Source: Entoloma clypeatum (taxonomy: Eukaryota; Basidiomycota; Agaricomycetes; Agaricales; Entolomataceae). Taken from it: DNA of 64,000 nucleotides. The DNA is taken from assembly GCA_963565915.1 (NCBI GenBank), contig OY751488.1:4898001-4962000 (forward strand), written 5' to 3'. The notes below the pieces were generated by a model. That model ran no database searches and was not told the origin of the DNA. It saw only the letters and a program-made list of their open reading frames with translations. This document shows, in pieces, positions 11,810-24,100 of the stretch (its first letter is position 1; each line of letters starts with the position of its first letter). Both the position numbers and the translations under genes were made by a program.

Positions 11810-11997
11810 CGTGCTGGGTCGGAAATGTGTTTGTTTCAATGGTGATGGAAAACAGTCCAGTAAAATTGTGATAAGCTATCTATTATGTAATGAAGATATG
11901 TAAATATGAAAGAAACGCAAAATATAACGAGCGAATTGTGTCCCAGGGCACGGCACCAATCAAATTCAAAGCAAGCTGAAAGCGGACAGCAGACGTT

Positions 11998-13812
11998 CAA
12001 GAAGTGTCATTCAAGTGAAGGCGGACATGCTGCCCCAAATTGTCCCGTCTACTGAACGATTTCCCGCATCCAGGATACGGGCAAGGGTAGGCTGAGGGAG
12101 GGGAGCAGATCCATCAGATAACCCATGCCAAGGGAAAAACGGCCGAACTTACGCTTCTCATACGTATGAATGCTCCTCACATGCCTCTTCAAATGCTCCC
12201 CCCGAACAAAGCATTTACCGCATCCTGGAACACTACAGACAAACGTTCGTCCACCACTTCTTCCCGGCCCTCCACCTCTTGCCCGGCGGCTCGAAGACGC
12301 GCGTGGCTGTTCCCCGTCATCGCTATCCTCCTCGTCGTCAGTTCCGCCCGGTGCATTCCGCCTGGCTCGAGCGTTGACATGAGGAACCTTCCTTCCCCGG
12401 CTCTTCTTCGTGAGATGAGGGACAGGGACGGGGATAGGAATGGACTGGTTCCGTCGCGAACGCGCTCTGCTACTGTTTTGAGGGGCCGGGGAAGGGGCCA
12501 CCTCGTCTGTGTCCACGCTAGAGCTCCCCGTAGACATCTGGGCTAGCCGGAGCGCATCGGCCGCACCGAGTCGCTTGCCCCTGCCCCTCCTGCTCTTTGC
12601 CGACGCGCGGGGCGGGGAAACGGACCCGGAGTAGTTGCTAGGCGAGAACGCGGGAGAGGGAGACCTGGATGGCTGGTAGAGATCGTCGTCGTCAGCCTCG
12701 CTCTCTCCCACGTCGCGGTCTCCTAGACCGAGGACATCGGGGACAAGAGCGTCGGCGCTGAGTGGGGGGCTCGGTTCGCTGTGGTCTGGGGAGCCCGAAG
12801 CGGAGGTAGATGAGTATTCAAACGGTAGCTGTCCGCGTTTGATGATCGCCGCGCTCTTAGCGGCCGCAAGTGCTTGTCTGCGTGTAGTTGTGGTGTTCCT
12901 GCGCCTGGTGCGAATCGATCGAGAATTATTGATTCTAGGCGTATACTGCATGCTGCGCACTTCGGGAGCTCGGCCGGGAGAGGAAGGGAATGCTATATGG
13001 AGGTTGCTACGATTCTCCGGTACGTATGGGGCAGTGAGATTCGACAAAGGTATGAGATTCGTTGGAATCGGGAATGCTAGCGAAGGGGTGGGCTCGGGGT
13101 GCGGAAGCGCAACGGGGTAGTTAACGGAAGACAGCGGCACGCGGGGAAGCATTGTGCTTGCTGGATTCGTGGTAGGGGGAGGAGGGGTGGCGATGAGGCT
13201 TCGATCTTGTAAGATCGTTCCCGTTTGAGGATCCATAAAGCGTCGCTGGAGAACCTCCATGGGATCGAGCAATTCGAGAGGCCGAAGTGGGGGCGCTGGG
13301 GGTTCGTGGCTCAACGCCGGTGGATATGCGAGCCATTCGTGATTCGAGGATATTGCAGCATCGTCAGCTCTCGTCATCGTCATAGCTCCGCCGTATATAT
13401 TGGACGGGCCGGCATTTCCTGCGTCCGTATAGGAGCGATCGGGCAAGATGAGCCCCAGATCTCTGTCTTGCATGGTCAAAGAGCTGCCGGAGAGATATGG
13501 ACTAGCCTCGTCCTCCGTCCAGGAGATGCTCGTCGAGGGTCCTCCATAGAGGCCAAAGTCGCCAAAGTTGTAGTCATTGCCAGCCGCATACCAAGGAGCA
13601 TGGATGGGCGACGACCCGACGTCAGATGTTTCAAAATACTGAGAAAGGTTCATCAGAGGTGCAGATCGTTCTGAAGGGTCGTTGTCTTCAGGCAGGTCCA
13701 TCTTCCCAGTTGTCCGCGGCGTAGGGCACAACTTCGAGGTCGGCAATAGGAGAAAGGACCGCGAAGCGTTCGGAACGGAATGATGGACCACTTTGTTCTT
13801 GACGGCTGACAT
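11998..13812 (-). CDS. C2H2 zinc-finger transcription factor, Msn2/Msn4-like finger pair
   Basis: Probably a nuclear DNA-binding regulator. The long N-terminal part is disordered, rich in Ser/Pro and with acidic and basic patches. The C-terminus holds two adjacent C2H2 fingers. The first is CSVPGCGKCFVRGEHLKRH with HTYEK following, and the second is CPYPGCGKSFSRRDNL with QHVRLH following. A 61-bp GT-AG intron (12092-12152) separates them, and splicing replaces a spurious read-through tail with the second finger, ending at 11998. The EHLKRH...HTxEKP...FSRxDNLxQHxRxH spacing is that of stress regulators such as Msn2/Msn4, which bind AGGGG. The start at 13812 is the first ATG of the frame, and a later Met (MDLPEDND) is possible. 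Tandem with, and upstream of, the HDDC2 gene; the gap is 188 bp. Confidence 0.85.
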
Positions 13813-14744
13813 GAGGAATAATTCTTGATCAGGATTTTGAACGGGACCGTCAGTTGAGATCGAAAGGGCGTCGTCGATGTTGGCTGGTCGTCGAGTTCAG
13901 AGTCCTCATAACGAGGCCCAGAAGAATTTAAAAGCTGGTCCTCACTGACAGGTGAAATCCTCCACCTCTACGCACTGCCACGTCGAGTCAATAGAGGGAA
14001 AAAAAAGAAGAGCTATAGGCCTCCTGTTGCCGACTCTCTGAGTCAAGTGAAACATCGTGGGGCGGTGTGAGGATCGAGAAATCGATCATTTGGAGCCGAA
14101 TGTCGATGCATATTCCAGCCATAGTCCTTGTGGAGAAAATGAGGGGTGAGGAATACTGGGGACAATCATCCCAGCTGCGCCATGACACGTCGCCTGCAAG
14201 AGAACTTGGGTTCGCAATCACGATGTGACATAAACGCGTCGTGACAGGTCACCTGACCAGTGACCATCGTCACAGCGGTCTGGTGTTCCCATTGCCAAGG
14301 GTTGCATTTTCTACTTGGAACATGGACGCGATCAACGAAACCTGTCGAAAACCTTGGCAGGTTCAGAACTGTCGTAGGATGATTCCGAGGTGAACATCAA
14401 ACCAAAGTTTAAAAAAATGTATACATATGTACAGACGCGTTGGATAGCTAATACTTTGTCCGAAGGGAACGTGGCTCGACCAGTTCACATCATTGAAAGG
14501 ATAAGAGAGAAACATGACATGTGTAAACGAGATAATGTGGAACGACTCTATCAGCCGCACGAGGGTAAAACTGAGGAAACGAATGGAAAAAATATTGTGG
14601 GGGTTGTAGCTTAAGACGGGGCAACTGAGAGAGCACAGACGAGGACCAAGAAGAGAAGAAAAATCGGGGGATCAAGCTGGGCCAACAAATACAAAGAAGA
14701 CAAAAAAAAGTGGACGCACATCTGGCCACGCACAAGGCAATATC
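13813..14744. other. Intergenic region upstream of the zinc-finger gene
   Basis: About 930 bp between the start of the zinc-finger gene and the 3' end of the Opi1-like gene, both on the minus strand. It should hold the promoter of the former and the 3' UTR of the latter. No open frame with a recognisable domain and no repeat seen elsewhere in the window. Confidence 0.6.
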
Positions 14745-16712
14745 CTACGCATCGATCTCCATTTTCCCAGCACCGGGCCCATCCTCCCCCCCACTTTCCA
14801 CGTCCATCCCAACAATCTTCACCTCCCGGATATGCATCTCTTTTTCATTCCTTCCAGAGCCAGGCACGTCATGCCTCATCGCCATCGCCCCCTCCTCATC
14901 GTCCGGCAAGCCTTTTGCCAGGCTCCTCGGGGTCGAATACCGCGAGTCCGCCAACGACATGGCGCCCAACCCGAGCCCAAGCCCCGGACTCAGTGCACTG
15001 TCCGGATACCCACCATACCCATTCACGCTCTGAGCAAACGTATACGCAGCCCCGGGCGTGGATGGTATCGAACACACCGAGGAAGCGCCCGAGTGCGGTG
15101 ACGACGACCCCTCAAGCTCGTCAAACAGGGAATGCGATCCTGAGCTCTGGCCACGCCGATGTCCGAGTCGGTATCCATGTCCGGACTCGGGGTCTTCAAA
15201 GATAGATGAGTTCTGGGTATGGCTCCCCGACCTTGGTGTGGATGGCAGCTCCAGCTCCTCCTCGGCCTGTTGTGTTCCCGTACGCTGGATCCCGACGGTG
15301 CGCAGTCTGCCCACCCATCTGTGAAGGAAGGTCAATATGAAGGCACCCGAAAGCCAGGGCAACAAGCAACATACGCATCGGCTCTATCCAAGCTATCCTT
15401 CACCACCCCCGTCACACCACGCATCATGTCTAAGCTCTCCGTCGCAAGCGTCAATATCCGCTGTGCAGCCACGATAGCCGTGCTCGCCGGCACCGTCTCC
15501 CGCTCCCCCGTAGCATCCTCCTGGTGGCGCACATGTGCATGAGCATGCCTGCCGATCGGCGACGTCGCCCGCGACGAGGGTGTAGACCCCGCGCCGGTCC
15601 CCCGCTCCCGGTGTCCTGCCCTCCTCCCTCTCCGGATGGCACCCCCCGTCCCACGCCCGGCAGCAGCCACGCTCTCCCTCTCCTTCTCTCGCTCCCTGTC
15701 CCTGTCACGCGGAGGTTCGACGTCCTCATCGCGAGCACAGGCTTTCCTCGCCCAACGCTGGGGAAGTTCTAGGATGAACCCACGCACGCGGGTCCGTGCT
15801 GGCTCGGGCAGGGCGCCGCCTGCGTACCGGCTCACGACGTCCACCACCTGCCGGATCGTCTGCACGATGTCGCGGCGCACGGCAGCCAGCGTCCGCAGGT
15901 GCGCTTGCGATATTGATATTGGGGCGGTTCCGGTTGATGAAGGGGATGACGGAAGGGGCTGGAGGCTCGCGGTGAAGTCGCGAAGGATGAGGATCTGGGC
16001 GTCGATGTGTGATGTGGCATACTGGAGGAAAAGGGTGTCAAACCTTTGTTCGGTAGGAAGGGAAGGGGATAAGGTCACCTGGAGCCAGTGGAGGCAGTAT
16101 TGAAGCCGCCGCATGCTTTCTTCACTAAGAGCCGCACTAAGGCCGCCGGCCTCGAGGAGGACGGCCTGCCAGCGGCTACGTGGAACGACTTGACGTTCCT
16201 CAGTCGGAGATGGAGCTATGTCGTCGGGTGGTGGTGGGGCAGCGCCGACCAAAGGGCTATGTGCTGTGACATATACCCTATCCAACTGTCTGCAGGCAAA
16301 TTCATCGAGTTGATTGACGTTCACTGGCAATCGGTCGATGACAGGGCGAGATATCGTTTTGACACTCGACTCCACCATCTCTGCGCCATACTGCAATCAC
16401 ATGGATCGCGACTCAATCGCTGTCAACGATGATGAGATGGGGCACACACGCACCTTGACCACCCGCGACGACGCCTTCCCTTGTTCATAGACATGGAGGG
16501 CAGAGTTAACAATCGGAAGATGGGTGACCCGAGCCACAAATGATGAGCTATTACTGTCAGACGTCGAAGCCGCGGCTGTCACAAGGTCAAACGTTGGCCC
16601 AAGAAAAGTGGGAAAATGAGGACTCACGCTCAGTCCGACTGTTCCTCATGTCCCCCAGAGCGCGAACGGCGATCCTTACGCTCTCATCTTCATCCTGGAG
16701 GTCGTCTGGCAT
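14745..16712 (-). CDS. OPI1: Opi1-like transcriptional repressor, 4 exons, 598 aa
   Basis: In yeast Opi1 represses inositol and phospholipid synthesis genes and senses phosphatidic acid at the ER. Conserved blocks here are ESVRIAVRALGDMRNS, FVARVTHLPIVNSALHVYEQ, YGAEMVESSVKTISRPV, RLPVNVNQLDEFACRQLDRV, LQYCLHWLQVT, HIDAQILILRDF and a segment near LDRADAWVGRLRT. The C-terminal 190 residues are low complexity, Ser/Gly-rich. Exons on the minus strand are 16712-16628, 16575-16454, 16390-15375 and 15318-14745, totalling 1797 nt in frame, with GT-AG introns of 52, 63 and 56 bp. The start follows from the conserved MPDDLQDEDESVRIAV. Whether it regulates inositol genes in this fungus is inferred from the family only. 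Confidence 0.88.
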
Positions 16713-17690
16713 GGTGGTTGGAAAGAAGATTGGGAAGCAACATGTGTTTGATTCCAACGTCCCCAATTGATTGAGCAGTATTGCGTGCATGTGATATTCC
16801 CTTATCAGGAACAAACATCATCCTCCGTCATCCCTGAGCCATAAGATAGCCAACCCTTAGAGGAATGTGAGGAAATTGAAGAAACCTGATCTGAGATAGA
16901 CATGTTGCACGAAAATGGCACAGAAAAAACCTATGCAGTCATTTTCATCATAGATAGGTCACAGGTGCATTGCACCAAAATCATTTACGCACATACATGA
17001 TTTTCTCAAGGAACAGAAAAAATATACCAGGGGTTGAACTCTTTTTTTTCGGGCCCAAGGGACCCCCCCCCCCCCCACCCCCCTCCTTCCTAATATGGTA
17101 TGTTGTACTCACGCATATATGTTTTTCCGAGAATAAATAACAGAAAACAAAAGAAACCATATATGAAATCACCGCCAGCGCCCTCTCCCCTCCTCTCTGC
17201 CCTCATCCGCTCCTCGAGCGAGACCACCCCTGCCCTCGCCTCCCCCATGGCAGCCTCCTGTTTCCCGCTCCTCCTCCCAGTATCTCCGCCATCTCATCTG
17301 AGCACAAGCCTCTACGTCTCTGTCGACCCACGGCTCCTGGCGCTCATGTGCATCAGCAAACCCAAATGTTTGGCTGTAGCAAACTGTAGTAAACACTGTG
17401 ATGCTGTAGTCACATGTAGTCACATGTAACACTGTAGTGTCCCATAGTGCACCATAGTGCTGTACCATGGCAGTGCAGTAGTATTGTAGGGGCTGTAGTA
17501 CAATGTAGTGATGTAGTATGTGGTAGCACCATAGATGTGTACTGATGCAGTATGTTGTAGCATCATGAGGCTAACATTCATTATTTTTGCACAGTGACCA
17601 GTGCCGCGTTTTCATCTAAGTCCGTTCAAACTCCGCTTGGTCATATCCAGCCACGTTGCTCATGGTGATTGATACTCATCTTTCCCTCCC
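16713..17690. other. Intergenic, low complexity, start of the repeat-rich tract
   Basis: It includes the presumed Opi1 promoter, a poly-C run around 17069-17090 preceded by a T-run and GGGCCCAAGGGACC, and from about 17385 to 17570 a degenerate repeat of CATAGTGC / TGTAGTAC words. A related T-run plus poly-C arrangement occurs near 19040-19070. No gene recognised. Confidence 0.55.
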
Positions 17691-17699
17691 TCTACCACC

Positions 17700-18300
17700 A
17701 TCTCCTCCCACTTTCGTCGCCCCCTTGTGCCCAATGGCTGCCCCTGCCCAACAACCGCTCTCCATGCCCCACTGTGCCTAACGACCGCCCCACCATGCCT
17801 AACGACCGCCCCAGCATGCCCAACGACTGTCCCTTGTGCCCAACAGCCATCCTGTGTGCCCAACAACCACCTCTCGCACCCAAGAGCTGCCCCTCCGTGC
17901 CCAACAGCCATCCTGTGTCTCCAATGACCGCCCCAGTACCCAACGACCACCCCTCGCACCCAGGACCTCCTTTCCATCCCCAACAGCTGCCCCCATGCCC
18001 AACAACCGCCCTCCATGCCCCATGACCACCCCCATGCCTAACGACCACCCCCATGCCTAACGACTGCCCCTCCATGCCCAATGACCTTCCCTCGCACCCA
18101 AGAGCTCCTCTCCATGCCCAAAGGCCATCCTGTGTGCCCAACAACCGCTCCCGTGCCCAACGACCGGCCCTCTCACCCAAGAGCTGCCCTTCCATGCCCA
18201 ACAGCCGTCTTGTGTGCCCAACAACCACCCCCATGCCCAACAACTGTCACTCACACCCAAGAGCTGCCCCTCTGTGCCCAATGAACAGTGGCAGATGCGC
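17700..18300. repeat. Minisatellite A array
   Basis: About 600 bp of TGCCCAACGACCNCCC-type units, forward orientation, the same family as at the left edge. All frames are open on both strands, so the many apparent Cys/Pro/Gly-rich frames here are artefacts of the repeat. Confidence 0.9.
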
Positions 18301-18735
18301 AAACGGTGGGAGGGATCACATGAGGAACAACACGCGAACAACAACAAAGGAGCCGTGGGAGGCCATGACGCCAGAATGGTGGAAGGCATGAAGTGAGGGA
18401 CTGCAAGAGCCCAACACAAGAATGGCAGAAGTAGTAACTTTCCTCGAGTGCCCTTATGTGTCTTAGCATACATATTATATGCCGAATTCAAATGTTTTTT
18501 GCTTGATATGGTGTGATTGAGTTTTAAGCCTCTATCTACAACACTACACCTCACTAACATTGTCTACTATACTAATGTTGCAAAGTACACTATTACTCTA
18601 TGTTGCACTATACAATGTACCCTGTCACTACAGAGCACTACACATTTAATATACCCTCACTACACCACTACAAGTCACTACAGCATTATGTAGCACTACA
18701 TAGTGTTACATAGCAGGGTCACACTTTGCTGATGT
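18301..18735. repeat. Degenerate short-word repeats
   Basis: 18300-18420 resembles minisatellite B (GCAGATGCGCAAACGGTGGGAG). 18540-18720 is made of CACTAC / CACTATAC words related to those at 17.4, 19.2 and 55.1 kb. No gene seen. Confidence 0.55.
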
Positions 18736-18759
18736 GTGGGTTCATGCCCGACCTCACCC

Positions 18760-18945
18760 TGACAGGCGTCTTCGTCAGTGTGGACCACCAGGTCTCGCTT
18801 GCCCCGAACCAGGTGCAGGCAATCAACAAAGTCCTTGTGGCGTGGGCCTACATGCCAATACTTGGAATGGCAAGACAACAGTGGTGGCGGAGGCAATCCA
18901 GAGGCTGGTCAAGAAGGGAAAGACGGTTGGATGGCACAGAGTGAT
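18760..18945 (+). pseudogene. Fragment of a superfamily-1 helicase P-loop region
   Basis: Two short blocks in different frames, LAPNQVQAINKVL followed by NGKTTVVAEAIQRLVKKGKTV, resemble the Q-motif and Walker A segment of IGHMBP2/UPF1-type helicases (LNxxQxxAI ... GPPGTGKTxTVVEAI). The frame changes between them and the canonical GPPGTGKT is eroded. About 185 bp survive. Nothing helicase-like follows, so this is an isolated relic. Confidence 0.45.
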
Positions 18946-19448
18946 GCGAAGCTTGAGTGGGGCAGAGGGTTCAGTTGCTTGTTGTGTAGGACTGCCATTT
19001 TTGGCAGGTATTACATCATAGTTTGGGGGTGTGCAACTTTTTTTTTTCCTCTGGTGGGACCCCCCCCCCTTGGATTTTCTTTACATCTTTTTCTGTATCG
19101 TACAAGAGTAGGCTGTACACTATGTACAAAGAAAGAGGTGTGGGTGCGCGGGCAACAAGAAAAAACTCGAGCTGGAAACACACTCACATCCATAGCAGCC
19201 ATAGCACTCTGTAGCAACCTCACAGTACCCATAGCTCCCATAGCATTGTAGTATTGGAACCTGGTAGCACCATAGTATTGTAATCTCATAGCCTGGTGTA
19301 GTACTCAATATTCCTCTAGGTTGGTTAACACTCTTGCATGTCACAGGGGTGTTTTTTTTTTCATACCTAAGAAATACTCACAGCTGATTATCATGTAAAA
19401 ATATGTATTAGATATTGTGCTACACTGAAAATGGACAAAAATGCCCTG
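18946..19448. other. Low-complexity tract, no gene
   Basis: Contains a poly-T/poly-C tract near 19040-19070, CATAGCA-type words at 19190-19310, and a short AT-rich stretch. No recognisable coding sequence. Confidence 0.5.
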
Positions 19449-19715
19449 TTTTTTTTTTTTTTTTTTTTTGTCAACAATTTATATAGCGGTATACTAGGGG
19501 TACAGTCCGCTTGACATAGAGTAAACTACATCGATCCGAGGATCTACGTACGCATGAAGAACAAGCGGCGCAAAGCTCCGTTGAGCTGGTAAGTCCTCGC
19601 GCCAGGATGGGGGAGTCTGTTGTAAACAAACGTGTTAGTATGCGCGCCCGAATATTCTGCCACGCGATACAGGAGCACTCCAACCTTGCGAGGTTGGCTG
19701 TTGACGGCGCTGGGG
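19449..19715 (-). mobile_element. 3' end of a LINE (poly-A tail), split from its coding part by gypsy-1
   Basis: A run of 21 T at 19449-19469 on the plus strand reads as a poly-A tail on the minus strand. The 245 bp before it lie in the same orientation as the LINE RNase H relic at 26282-27400. Gypsy-1, with its TGGGG target duplication, sits between the two, so they formed one 3' end before that insertion. Confidence 0.6.
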
Positions 19716-20085
19716 TGTTATGCGTAACAAACCGTTCCAAGGTTCGGGCAGAGTATGCAGGAAGATGGAAAGGCGAAGAGCAATGTGATTGCTAAATCTA
19801 AGGAATGTAGCTATGGTACATGAGGTTTATATAGTACTGACTATGAGCGGTAGCGAATGAGTCAGTAACTGTGGAAGGCAGTGCGCATGAGTAAGGCGAC
19901 TGCGGAAGGCTATGCACTAATGAGTAAGCTGACTGCGGAATGAGTCAGACAGCTGCGGAAAGTGAGTCAGCGCGGGAGCGAAGTATACTAAAGGAAATAA
20001 AGTATAATACGATATGTGTAAGCGGGGGCCGATAAGTAAAAGTGAAAAAGTAAGCGTATACGTCCGTAGTCGTTAGTCCGTAACA
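19716..20085 (-). repeat. 3' LTR of gypsy-1 (370 bp type)
   Basis: Ends TGTTATGC...GTAACA as written on the plus strand. It differs from its own 5' LTR by about nine substitutions and a 10-bp segment (TATACTAAAG) that the 5' LTR lacks. The polypurine tract abuts at 20086-20102. Confidence 0.95.
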
Positions 20086-20122
20086 TGTTCCCCTCCTCAA
20101 GGTCTGTGTCCTCACAGACTAC

Positions 20123-20539
20123 CTACTCCCATCCATCGTTGCCATTTGGATCGGCCCAGGCAGGGTCAACTCGGTTACCCCAATCCTTTATCAGTTCATC
20201 GTTTACCGCCGTGGCAAACTCTAAACCTCGAACGGCGAGGCGAAGGCGTCGATTCTCGACAGCAAGGGTGTTGGTATAGTTTTTGAGGATGAGCTTCTCC
20301 TCAGCGGTGGGGGCGGTTGGTAAATCGGAGAGGGTATGGAGGCGGATATGCATCTGCCGGTGGAGGATGTCGGCGACGGAGGTTTCGAGCGCATGGATCT
20401 GGTCGCGCATGGAGAGCGCTTCGCCGATGAGGGTGGTGATGGTGGGGTTGATATCGGAAGCATTGGTGGAGGCGGCGGTGATGTTGGACATGGCAGAAAT
20501 GATGTTTGAAAGGTATAAGAAGAACAGCGTGTTGGGCAA
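20123..20539 (-). CDS. Extra frame between Pol and the 3' LTR of gypsy-1, 138 aa
   Basis: Downstream of the chromodomain and before the polypurine tract. The product is predicted helical (heptad-like stretch SMRDQIHALETSVADIL, later LAVENRRLRLAVRG), acidic at the end, without recognised domain or transmembrane segment. An identical frame is present in gypsy-2. Position resembles extra 3' frames of some retroelements, but function is unknown. A start at the internal MSNITAAS is possible. Confidence 0.5.
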   Translation of the reverse strand: MPNTLFFLYLSNIISAMSNITAASTNASDINPTITTLIGEALSMRDQIHALETSVADILHRQMHIRLHTLSDLPTAPTAEEKLILKNYTNTLAVENRRLRLAVRGLEFATAVNDELIKDWGNRVDPAWADPNGNDGWE

Positions 20540-20608
20540 GAAGAGTTGGAGCGGGGAACTCGATGTGACAGAAGTCGATGTGGAAAATGGCTCTCAAAGT
20601 TTGTTCTT

Positions 20609-21091
20609 TTATTGTGGACGTGATGGATTTTGCCGATGAAAATCTCGGATCAAGTCTTGAGCGTTCTGAACATTAGTCCGAGGTTCCCACGTGTTCTCTT
20701 CTGGGCCATACCCTTCCCATTGGACAAGGTACTGGATCTTTCCACGGAATTTCCGAGAGTCCAGGATTGTGGAGACATGGTATTCTTCTCGTCCTTCAAT
20801 GATGATCGGATCAGGGGCTGGCTTCTTTTTCTGAATGGCATACTTCGGGGTTTCGTATGGCGATAACAGGGTCTCGTTGAACACAGGGTGGATCATCTTC
20901 CAGGTTTTGGGAAGATCAAGACGGTATGCGCTAGCTCCTTTCTTCTCTAGGACTTTGAACGGTCCGTGTCGGAGGGCGTCAAGTTTCTTTGAGGGACGAT
21001 CAGTCCTGATGTTAGTCCCTTCCAGCCACACCTTGTCTCCGATGCGGTAATTCCGAGACGGGCTTCGTCGTGTATCAACTGTCTTCTTCAT
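20609..21091 (-). pseudogene. Integrase C-terminus and chromodomain of gypsy-1
   Basis: In frame with Pol but separated from it by a TGA near 21131, so it is cut off from the polyprotein. It begins with the GPY/F-type region (YRIGDKVWLEG, GPFKVLEK) and ends with a chromodomain, YLVQWEGYGPEENTWEP. Such domains direct chromovirus integration to marked chromatin. Confidence 0.85.
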
Positions 21092-21130
21092 CTGATCCTG
21101 GGCCTGTTTCAGTGCTGCGTTGGCTTCTTC

Positions 21131-24100
21131 TCATGCCTGTTTGAGTTTTTTCAAGAAGTCGTTTGCCGCTGGATTGGTGTCTTCCAACACAAGTTCTCCC
21201 TTCCAAGGATGCAGACCGTAGTTGAGATAGAATGGTGTGTACTTTGTCGCTTGATGTTCTTTGTCATTGTACTGGAATTCTGCGATTGCGATCCATTCCG
21301 CCCAATCATCTTGTAGATGGTTGACAAAGTTTCGTAAGAACACCTCGGTTTCCTGATGCGATCGTTCGGCTTGTCCATCAGTTTGTGGATGGTACGCAGT
21401 GGACAGATTTCTCTTGATTCCCAACATGCGGCAAAGTATCTCCATGAACTTCGCGGCGAACTGTGGTCCTCTGTCGCTAATGATCTTCTTAGGGATCCCA
21501 TGAAGCTTCCATATCTGGTCCCGATAGATCTTGGCTAATCCTTCAGCCGATAGTTCCATGGTTGTCGGGATGAGATGAAGCATCTTTGAATGTCTGTCTG
21601 TGATGACCAGAATTGCGTTCTTCCCATCAGATTCTGGTATCGGTCCCACGACGTCAATCCCTATGTCTTCCCATGGTTGACTTGGCGCGGCGTTAGGGTG
21701 TAAAGGGGCATGTCTCCTTTGGCGGCTGATCTTGTTACGTTGACAGGTGTCACAACCTTTCACATACTTCTTTACGTCATGTAGGATGGTGGGCCACCAG
21801 TAGGTGCGAGTGAGGAGTTCATGTGTTCGATATTGTCCTGGATGTCCTGCCACTGGTGCGTCGTGCGCTTCAAACATCAGTTCTTGGCGCAATTGTGGGT
21901 CTGGTGGAACATAGACTCGTTCTCCTGCGTAGGTGATGCCATTTTCCTGCTGGTACCAGTGAGGATTCTTCTTCAGACCCTGGGCTACTTCTGTCTCCAT
22001 GCGATTCGAGGCCTTGATGCGTGCGATCCATGGGTTTTCGATGGTTGTGATGTTTCTGATTTTGATGGAATCAGATGTTTCACCCCCTTCAAAGAATTGT
22101 TCCTCCGTGAACATCTCCATTTGTATCACATCTTCTAATTCCAATCGTTTCAAAAATAGCCCCTCCTTGAGCATTTGGTCGCTGTCCTGCGGCTCGAGTT
22201 CCGTCTCATACCAGGGTAAACGTGACAGGATGTCTGCTTTCGCGTTTGTCTTCCCAGGTACATGTCGCAATTCGAAGTCATAGTCTTGTAACTTCATCTT
22301 CCAGCGCCTCTGTCGTTGGTTTAGGTCCTGAGGACGCCGGAAATACTCCAGGTTTTTGTGATCGGTTAAGATCTCGAATCGTTCCTTGGCTTCAAGTAGA
22401 TAATGTCGCCAGTCCTTCAGTGCTTCTATGACTGCCAAGAGTTCCTTGTCATATATTTCATAATTCTGTTCGGCCGCGGACATGGTCCGCGACAAGAACG
22501 CGATAGGATGCCACTTGTCGTCTTGTTTCTGTGAAAGTACCGCCCCAATCGCATAACCCGATGCATCGGTTTCGACCCTGAACTGTCCATCCGGTTTGGG
22601 CAATGCCAAGACTGGTGCCGTCGTGATTGCCCGTATGAGACCTTCAAATGCTTCTTGTGCCGCTGGCCCCCATGTGAATGCTGTATTTCCCGTAAGTGTT
22701 GTGAGTGGCTTTGCGATGTTTGAGTATCCTTCAATGAAGCGTCGATAAAAATTGGCAAATCCCAGGAACCTCTGGACTTCCTTTTTTGATGTGGGTACTC
22801 GCCAGTTCCGGATTGTGTCCACCTTTTCAGTTTCCATCTCAACACGTCCTTCTCCAATGACGTATCCCAATATGGGGCATTTCGTTACTTCCCAAAGACA
22901 CTTCTTCTCCTTTAGGAACAGGTCATTGTCTGACAGAATCTGCAAGATCTCTTCGGTGTTCCGGGCGAGTTCTTCCTTGGTTTTACCAATAACCACTATG
23001 TCATCCATGTAAATCACACAGATGCGTCGACGGATCTGATCCCTGAATAGGCTGGCCATCATCCGAGAGAACGTTCCCGGGGAGTTGCAGAGACCAAAAA
23101 ACATGACCAATGGTTCAAACAATCCTCGGCTGGTCAGGAAGGCGGCTTTCCATTCGTCACCCTTCTTGATCCGCACGTTATTGTATCCCCACATGATGTC
23201 CATTTTGTTGAAGTAGACTGCGTCCTTCAATACATCCAAGAGGTCATTGATGTGTGGGAGTGGGAATTTGTCCTTAACCGTGAATTTATTGACTGTGCGA
23301 TAATCCTGTACCAATCTTTTGGAACCGTCTTTCTTGTTGATGAAGAAGCAGGGTGATGCATAAGGGGATTTGGACGGTCGGATCTTTCCGGTTGCCAGGC
23401 CTTCATCGATGAATTCGTCCAGTTCTTCTTGCTCCTTTTGGGTCATAGGGTACATGTTTCCTCCTAGCTCCTTTGGTGCGTCCGGTGTGAGTTCGATGCC
23501 GTGGTCCCATTCTCTTTCCTTTGGGATCTTGTCAAAGTTTTCTTTTTCAAAGAGATGGGCAAAACGTTCAATGTATGAGGGTCGTTTGGTTGTGGGAGGT
23601 GGTGTGGGAGTAACTGCTTCCAATATGGGGTCTCCGGGCTTCCATTTCTGATCCGATTTCTTGGGCGCGTCCTTGTCTCGTACTTCCACCATGCAAACCC
23701 GATGTTTGCGACCATTAAGGTTAACCCTGAAATCCGAGTGTTTGGTTTGACATGTTGATGGGCACCGGTTGAATGTTACAGCGCCGGTCGTCCAATTGAT
23801 TGTGGGGTTGTGGTGCACCAACCAGTCATGTCCCAAAAGCATGTCCGTTCTCCCAATGTCCAATACCATTGCTTCCATGGTTTCCTGGTGTGTTCCTAAG
23901 TCCAGCTTGACTTCGGCAAGTTTTTCTGCTTTCTGTTGTCGGTTCGGCGATCCATCCGCATTTAGGATTGATATGGGCTTTATTCCACATGTGGGAAGGT
24001 TCTGTTCGCGTACTATTCTGGGATGGATACATGTGCGTTCACATCCGCTATCAACCTCGGGTCGAATGGTCTTTGGTCCTCGTCGTGTTTTGATCTGAGC

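Noticed and set aside
12166..13674. Several plus-strand frames opposite the zinc-finger gene
   Set aside because: They are antisense shadows of GC-rich coding sequence. The minus-strand frame has the conserved fingers and a good intron.
17660..18400. Many long Pro/Cys/Trp-rich reading frames on both strands, and similar ones at 1-380, 36.4-37.1, 43.5-44.1 and 55.5-56.4 kb
   Set aside because: They follow the minisatellite unit in every frame on both strands, so they reflect lack of stop codons in the repeat rather than genes.
18760..18945. Helitron helicase
   Set aside because: The short block resembles IGHMBP2/UPF1-type helicases more than Pif1-type, and no Rep domain or Helitron end is nearby.
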